21,011 nt of DNA. It comes from a virus. Below the pieces are notes generated by a model. It was not told the DNA's origin. It saw nothing but the letters and a program-made list of their open reading frames with translations, and did no database searches. The position numbers and the translations under genes were made by a program. Below, piece by piece: positions 16,356 through 21,011 of the stretch. Position 1 is the stretch's first letter. Each line of letters opens with the position of its first letter. The stretch is from positions 1-21,011 of IMG/VR virus record IMGVR_UViG_3300006736_000118, one strand, 5' to 3'.

Positions 16356-18975
16356 CAGGGCCTCCTTCAATCTTCAACGTGTTGGCCTTCTCAGCTGCAT
16401 CACCCATAGCCTCAGCCACCTTCACGTCGGCATTGGCCTCGGCTTCTACCTGATTGATCTGAGCCTTGGCCTGCATCTCCATGAACTTGGCTTCAATGGC
16501 GGCTTCCGCCTTGTTCTGAGCGATTGATATCTCAGACATTGCCTTGGCCTGCATGAGCTGCATCTCTTGGCTAAACCTCATGGCATTTGTCTCTTGATCG
16601 ATAGCAGCCTCGGCCTGCTTGAGCTGGACCTGACCAGCCGTCTTGACCTGATCCACCTCCATGGCCTTAGCAGCCTTGACCTCGGCGATCTGAACATCAG
16701 ACGCTGCCTTGACCTGCTTGGCCTCAACGTCAGCCGTCGCCTTAATCTTAGTTGCCTCGACCGCTGCCTGAGCCTTAGCAACCTCAGCCTGAGCGATAGC
16801 ATCCATCTCGCCACCTTCGCCCTCACCGCCAGCACCAGGAGGCGGTGGACCCATACCGATGGGAGCCTGCTGCACGTGCATGGCTGCAGCCTCGCTGATC
16901 TGTGCATCGATGATCGGCGAGATTTCCTCGAATTCGTCATCAGGATCTGAGAAGTTAGGCACGTTAGGCAACTGTGCCTGCAACCGCTGCTGCATTTGCA
17001 CGCGGTAATAAAGAGCCATGTGTTCGGCGCGATGAGCCATATAAGCACCGAGCCACATTTGCTGAGCCTGAGGAGGCAACGCACCGAACCACGTATCGAG
17101 CACCACCATATGAGCCTGATGGTCCTGATCGATGAACGTACGGATCGGCTTGCCAGTCATGATGGCAATATTCTCGGCAATAGGATCAAGCCTGACTGCT
17201 TCCTTCGGCTCGATCAACACCTTCTCATAGTTCGGCACACGCAGCGCCTCATACACCAGCTTATGGGCTTCATACTGATCATGCAGGTCAGGAGCATCCT
17301 TGGCCATCTGCAATGTAGCCTGTGCCTGACCGACCCGCTGTGTGGTTGAGAAGATGTTCGGGTCAGACTGTGGTATAACATCGACCCGCTCGTCAAAGTC
17401 AGCACGCCGAATGACGCGGTCCTCACCAGCCACCTGATACGGATACTCATCATCGAGATGACGACCGTTCAGCTTGGCAATGAGCTTGAATTCCTGTGAT
17501 TGAGACCAATGCAACCGTTTGTGGATGGCTGAGAAGATCTTGCTGCCCTCTTCCAACAGAGCAACAGTCGTACCAACCGGCGTATTCTGATTAGCGTCAG
17601 CGATATTCATCTCAATCGTATTGGCGAACCGACGACCAGCATCAACAATGAAACCAAGCAGCTGGAACAAGACAGCCGATGGCTCCTTGAACGTTAACGG
17701 CATGATAGCCTTGCGAATATCGTCGACCGGCGCATCAATGTCAGGAAATTCGCCAGGTCCGATTTCAATCTCGCCGCCGTCCACACGGCCCTTGAGCTTC
17801 AAGCCGCCTTGCAGATTGGCATACTGAGCGGAATCGAGCAAAGCACGCAATGCGCCGGTAGCGGCATCATTCAAACCACCGATCGCATGGTACAGTCCCC
17901 AACCATGGAAGCCGAGGCCCGGCAGGAACTTATAGCCGATGTACCATGTTTCACGGTTCTGGTTCTCTTCGTCATCCTCGTCCCAGTTCCGGCATATACG
18001 AGAAACATTGCCGGTTTGAGGGTGAACCGTAATGGTAAACGGTCTGGCAATGCCATCAGGATCTGAATGTTTATCACCTGGCATATCGTAATCGACACAC
18101 TGCTCGATTAAAATAGTCTGACCGTCTTCAGGATCAGGCGACTGAGTGATGCCTTGGATCTTATTGACCACATCAGTCGTATATGTATCCTCTTCCGTCA
18201 CCACATCGGTAAGCGGGTCGTCGATCTTGACGTAAAAGTCCTTTTGCACGTATTTGGCGTACGTGTTTGGATCCATACGGAGAATGTGGTTGATCCGTTT
18301 CACTGTTGACAGGTCTCTGGTGTCATATTCATGCACAACCAAGTCGTCAACAGTGACGTACCGAATAGTTGTACGGCCTAGAACAGGATCATACCAAACT
18401 TTACGGAATATCTGGCCGACAAGCGGATGATGAAACAACATCTGATCCAGATCAGGGAAATACTCAGGCATCTCCTCCTGGATTTGATAGTTCATATAGT
18501 TTTTAACGCGGTCGTTTTGATCGCTTAGCTCATCAGTAACCTGGCCCATTACTTTCGAATTGACCGGACCGGCCGACGGATACAGCTCAGCGATGGCTCG
18601 TGCCTGATACTGAGTAGCAGCTTCGTTGATCAACGGATGGCGGACTTCGCTCAAGCCCCTAATGGAGCGAGCGTCGTTGTCAGTGACTGAATCGTCGGTA
18701 CTGAACATCTTCAGTCCCTTTTCGTACAACGACTCCCAATCAGACCTCGATGCCTTGTCAGCCAAGAAGCCTTCCATCACATCCATGCCAATCTTCTTCA
18801 GCTCTTTTTCTGTGAAGTCGTCTACAAGGTTCTTGTAATGGTCGAGAGGATCAACGTCTGGTTCAATCTCACCCTCAGGGTCGATGATCTCAATCGATCC
18901 GTCAGGTAGGTTGACGACGTTTTCGCCCATCTCTTCGGGGTTGGGAACTTGGAAGTCTGCTGCGTATTCGGCCAT
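16336..18975 (-). CDS. Portal protein (P22-like) with long helical C-terminal tail
   Basis: This 879-residue protein forms the dodecameric ring through which DNA enters and leaves the head. The N-terminus is acidic (to about residue 60). Core signatures include RHPLINEAATQYQARAIAEL at 112-131, FHGWGLYHAIGGLNDAATGALRALLD near 356-381 and a family hallmark at 464-481 (NTPVGTTVALLEEG, then SKIF). Residues 696-722 are a Pro/Gly/Glu linker. Residues 723-865 are an unbroken helix-forming region rich in Ala, Lys, Gln and Glu with 11-residue periodicity, likely an internal barrel as in the P22 portal. The ATG follows AGGAGA at 6 nt, which overlaps the terminase stop. The protein is longer than the P22 portal (about 725 residues). 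Confidence 0.9.
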   Translation of the reverse strand: MAEYAADFQVPNPEEMGENVVNLPDGSIEIIDPEGEIEPDVDPLDHYKNLVDDFTEKELKKIGMDVMEGFLADKASRSDWESLYEKGLKMFSTDDSVTDNDARSIRGLSEVRHPLINEAATQYQARAIAELYPSAGPVNSKVMGQVTDELSDQNDRVKNYMNYQIQEEMPEYFPDLDQMLFHHPLVGQIFRKVWYDPVLGRTTIRYVTVDDLVVHEYDTRDLSTVKRINHILRMDPNTYAKYVQKDFYVKIDDPLTDVVTEEDTYTTDVVNKIQGITQSPDPEDGQTILIEQCVDYDMPGDKHSDPDGIARPFTITVHPQTGNVSRICRNWDEDDEENQNRETWYIGYKFLPGLGFHGWGLYHAIGGLNDAATGALRALLDSAQYANLQGGLKLKGRVDGGEIEIGPGEFPDIDAPVDDIRKAIMPLTFKEPSAVLFQLLGFIVDAGRRFANTIEMNIADANQNTPVGTTVALLEEGSKIFSAIHKRLHWSQSQEFKLIAKLNGRHLDDEYPYQVAGEDRVIRRADFDERVDVIPQSDPNIFSTTQRVGQAQATLQMAKDAPDLHDQYEAHKLVYEALRVPNYEKVLIEPKEAVRLDPIAENIAIMTGKPIRTFIDQDHQAHMVVLDTWFGALPPQAQQMWLGAYMAHRAEHMALYYRVQMQQRLQAQLPNVPNFSDPDDEFEEISPIIDAQISEAAAMHVQQAPIGMGPPPPGAGGEGEGGEMDAIAQAEVAKAQAAVEATKIKATADVEAKQVKAASDVQIAEVKAAKAMEVDQVKTAGQVQLKQAEAAIDQETNAMRFSQEMQLMQAKAMSEISIAQNKAEAAIEAKFMEMQAKAQINQVEAEANADVKVAEAMGDAAEKANTLKIEGGPGAGSKT
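16361..16367 (-). promoter_or_regulatory. Ribosome site that fixes a GTG start
   Basis: AAGGAGG on the minus strand, located inside the final codons of the portal gene, 5 nt before the GTG at 16355. It argues that the next gene begins with GTG rather than the TTG at 16370, and that its translation is tied to the portal. Confidence 0.6.
16381..16809 (-). repeat. Thirteen 11-residue repeats at the portal C-terminus
   Basis: Portal residues 723-865 divide into 13 consecutive units of 11 residues with no gaps, for example KATADVEAKQV, KAASDVQIAEV, KAAKAMEVDQV, KTAGQVQLKQA. Position 1 is usually Lys or Glu, position 2 usually Ala, and positions 6, 8 and 11 are mostly hydrophobic or Ala. An 11-residue period is the mark of right-handed coiled coils or extended amphipathic helices. 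The matching DNA is a GC-rich, nearly periodic stretch with a 33-nt rhythm. Confidence 0.8.
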
Positions 18976-18985
18976 TCAATATCTC

Positions 18986-20524
18986 CTAACCATACAGCGG
19001 TTTCTTAACTCGCTTGACGCTCAAAGCCGCATCTCCGTCATCATCTTCAGGATGTGGCAGCAACCACATATTGCGCAGCCTGATCCAGGCCTGAGTGCAC
19101 GTGTCAACCAAGTCAGCGCCATCACCAGCTGGGAATATAGCACATTTCTCAATCAATGTATCCGCCCAGCGTCGATTTGGGTGCCATACCATACCAGACT
19201 CAAGCAACGCCGAGGATGAATGAGCACGAGCCACCTTATCACGATCTGGGCTGTATTCTATACAGGGAATATTAGCCATGCGCAAATCCTGTATCAACGA
19301 CTGACCTGATGCCTTCTTCTCAATCAACACAGCATCCGGCTGCCATTCAAGATACGACTCCTTGGCTAGCCGCCTGAGCGTCGGGTACGGCACATGATCA
19401 CGCCACATCTCGAGGATCATGCAGTTGAGGTGTCCCTTATGCTCGAACACGCCCCATGTGGTGCGAGCTGAGAATGAATTGTCATCCTTCTCGGAATAAG
19501 CAGTGTCCCACGACTGTAAGATATAATCGAACTCAGGCAGCAGCAAATTGCCCTCCTGATCCTGCTCATCCCAACACTGCCACCAGCTAGCACGCAAGAT
19601 ACCGCCACCTTTGGGGCTTGGTCGCTGTTGCAACTGACCAGCTGATGCATACGTGCCCATGCTGTTTTTAAGCCGATCGAGCGACTCCTTGTCAAACTGA
19701 TCAGGCCACAACAGCTGACCCTCCACCTTGCGTGGATCCTTGAAACCGAGCGACGACTTAACAGGGAACGGGAACTTCTTCTCATATTCGGCCGGCAAAA
19801 CGAGATGGTCCCAGTTCTCGTACTCTTCCTTGATGATATGACCTGACAGGTCTCGCTCGTGGATACGCTGCATAATGACGATAAAGGCGCCGGTCTTCGG
19901 GTTGTTGAGACGTGACTGCATAGCGTGGTCCCACCATTCCAGCACACCCTCTCGAGTGACGCTGGACTCGGTCTCGGCCACGTTGTGCGGATCATCGATC
20001 ATGATGATGTCGCCGCCCTCACCAGTCAGTGCTCCACCGACCGATGTAGCCAGCCGATAGCCGGACTTATCATTCTCATAGCGACCTTTTTGGTTCTGAT
20101 CACCTGTCAGTTCGAACTTATGGCCCCATCGTTCCTGATACCACTTTGACTGGATCAAGCGGCGACACTTGAGGTTGTCTCTCACAGCCAGCGGTCCGGC
20201 ATACGATGCAGCGAGGAACTGGATGGTTGGGTTCTGGATCCACACCCATGTTGGAAACGATACTGAGACACCAAGGCTCTTCATATGACGGGGTGGGATG
20301 TTGATCAGCAGCCGACGTATCTCGCCAGTGTACACAGCCTCAAGATGCTCAGCGATGGCTTGAATGTGCCAACCGTCTACGAACTCCTTGCCCGGCTCCA
20401 TGGTTGGCCAAGCCTGCTGTATGTAATCATGAAGGCTCATCTCAGCCAGCTCGCGCTGCACCTGCTGATACAAGGCCGACGGGTCCGTGTTGTCGAGCAT
20501 GGACTGGAGAGCTGCTTGGGTCAT
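18986..20524 (-). CDS. terL: Terminase large subunit (ATPase/nuclease)
   Basis: This 512-residue protein is the packaging motor. The ATPase part has a Walker A-like NIPPRHMKS at 75-83, Walker B IIMIDD at 173-178 and a coupling strand TGAFIVIMQR at 211-220. The RNase H-like nuclease part shows WDTAYSEKDDNSFSA (Asp340), AVLIEKKASGQSL (Glu402) and DGADLVDTCTQAW (Asp471/Asp474), the usual acidic triad. Length and order are typical. The ATG overlaps the upstream TGA as ATGA and no strong ribosome site is seen, so translation is likely coupled. The stop overlaps the portal ribosome site. No small terminase subunit was recognised in the window; it may lie upstream. Confidence 0.95.
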   Translation of the reverse strand: MTQAALQSMLDNTDPSALYQQVQRELAEMSLHDYIQQAWPTMEPGKEFVDGWHIQAIAEHLEAVYTGEIRRLLINIPPRHMKSLGVSVSFPTWVWIQNPTIQFLAASYAGPLAVRDNLKCRRLIQSKWYQERWGHKFELTGDQNQKGRYENDKSGYRLATSVGGALTGEGGDIIMIDDPHNVAETESSVTREGVLEWWDHAMQSRLNNPKTGAFIVIMQRIHERDLSGHIIKEEYENWDHLVLPAEYEKKFPFPVKSSLGFKDPRKVEGQLLWPDQFDKESLDRLKNSMGTYASAGQLQQRPSPKGGGILRASWWQCWDEQDQEGNLLLPEFDYILQSWDTAYSEKDDNSFSARTTWGVFEHKGHLNCMILEMWRDHVPYPTLRRLAKESYLEWQPDAVLIEKKASGQSLIQDLRMANIPCIEYSPDRDKVARAHSSSALLESGMVWHPNRRWADTLIEKCAIFPAGDGADLVDTCTQAWIRLRNMWLLPHPEDDDGDAALSVKRVKKPLYG

Positions 20525-21011
20525 TTGTCGTCCATTTGTTCATTTATACGGTTGATGGTTTTTCTAGATCCACCGCCACTCATGTCTTCCCAACCATTAC
20601 CATTGTCAACAAAGACCTCAGCGTTACCACTTTCTACTGACTCGTAAAGACGTGGACTAAGGTAAAATGAATGGTGAAAGCCTTGATTTTCAGCATCCTC
20701 GTACGACACTGTTCCAAGCACTTCGTTATCAAGAATATCAACAACAGCCACCCAAGCAGGACGACCCTTCCAAGTATGATGGTTTTTTATTTCTGTTGTC
20801 GGGCCTTCATTCGGACTCACAGGGTTGAGAGTGTCAGTTCCTATAAACCTATCCAGCTCGTCAAGCTTATCAGACAGGTATGGTGACGCCGCATCAAAGG
20901 CCATATCATTCATATTTTCAACTAGTTCACCAAAATTAGGGTTATAAATCTCGGATAATTCATGCAGATCTTCTGGTGTAACTACCTTTGTATTTGAGAC
21001 TATTGGATCAC
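20521..21011 (-). CDS. Unknown protein, N-terminus outside the window (partial)
   Basis: The frame is open to the window edge, giving 162 visible residues. An internal ATG at 20913 lacks a ribosome site, so the true start lies upstream of 21011. The visible part reads VVTPEDLHELSEIY, then acidic helices, a WKGRPAWVAVVDI strand region, LGTVSYEDAENQGFHHSFYL and a polar C-terminus. No helix-turn-helix of a small terminase is visible and I do not recognise a family. The stop overlaps the terminase start (ATGA). Base composition is AT-richer than the terminase. Confidence 0.6.
   Translation of the reverse strand, partial: DPIVSNTKVVTPEDLHELSEIYNPNFGELVENMNDMAFDAASPYLSDKLDELDRFIGTDTLNPVSPNEGPTTEIKNHHTWKGRPAWVAVVDILDNEVLGTVSYEDAENQGFHHSFYLSPRLYESVESGNAEVFVDNGNGWEDMSGGGSRKTINRINEQMDDK

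Noticed and set aside
16381-16809. Possible CRISPR-like or tandem DNA array
   Set aside because: The 33-nt rhythm follows from the 11-residue protein repeat; the units are diverged and in frame, with no repeat-spacer structure.
16567-16950. 127-codon Leu/Asp/Ser-rich plus-strand frame
   Set aside because: It is antisense to the periodic portal tail, so its repetitiveness is a by-product of that repeat.
20521-21011. Small terminase subunit upstream of the large subunit
   Set aside because: Position fits, but no DNA-binding helix-turn-helix or other small-terminase feature is visible in the 162 residues present.

Overview
The window is a stretch of a tailed-phage (Caudoviricetes) genome. Every recognisable gene is on the minus strand, so transcription runs from position 21011 towards 1. 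Genes are tightly packed, most joined by overlaps of 4 to 20 nt or gaps under 60 nt. The longest stretch without a gene is 122 nt. I found no tRNA, rRNA, integrase, transposase, CRISPR array or host gene. A phage of a Gram-negative, possibly aquatic, bacterium is a reasonable guess. The P22-type portal, the large putative internal virion proteins and the absence of a tape measure or tail-tube gene suggest a short-tailed podovirus. Host and habitat are inference only.

Layout in transcription order. An incomplete unknown gene (21011-20521) leads into the packaging pair, terminase large subunit (20524-18986) and P22-like portal (18975-16336). The portal ends in a long helical tail made of 11-residue repeats. 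Next come four genes that look like internal or ejected virion proteins: a protein with an H-x-x-R-H-R (ParB/Srx-like) motif (16355-15645), a glycine-linker protein (15644-14658), a 1763-residue polyvalent-type protein (14668-9377) and a basic 340-residue protein (9387-8365). Three small proteins follow (61, 37 and 66 residues). The head-building block comes next: a GroES-like co-chaperonin (7832-7416), a probable scaffolding protein (7379-6366), a conserved protein of unknown role (6361-5849), a probable head decoration protein (5821-5246) and the major capsid protein (5231-4326). After a hairpin-rich gap come a parallel beta-helix protein (4203-3289), a protein with two Ig-like repeats (3232-2267) and the N-terminal 754 residues of a repeat-rich tail fibre that runs out of the window (2263-1).

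How the genes probably work together: terminase packages DNA through the portal. Scaffold, co-chaperonin and capsid protein build the procapsid, and the decoration-type protein, beta-helix protein and Ig-like protein probably decorate the shell or the tail. The giant protein and its neighbours are candidates for injected proteins that act early in infection. The H-x-x-R-H-R gene and the 340-residue gene look clearly AT-richer in hand-counted lines than the portal, so this block may be a later insertion. The most unusual items are the giant polyvalent-type protein with its degenerate helical repeats, the 13 consecutive 11-residue repeats in the portal, and two strong RNA hairpins around the beta-helix gene.
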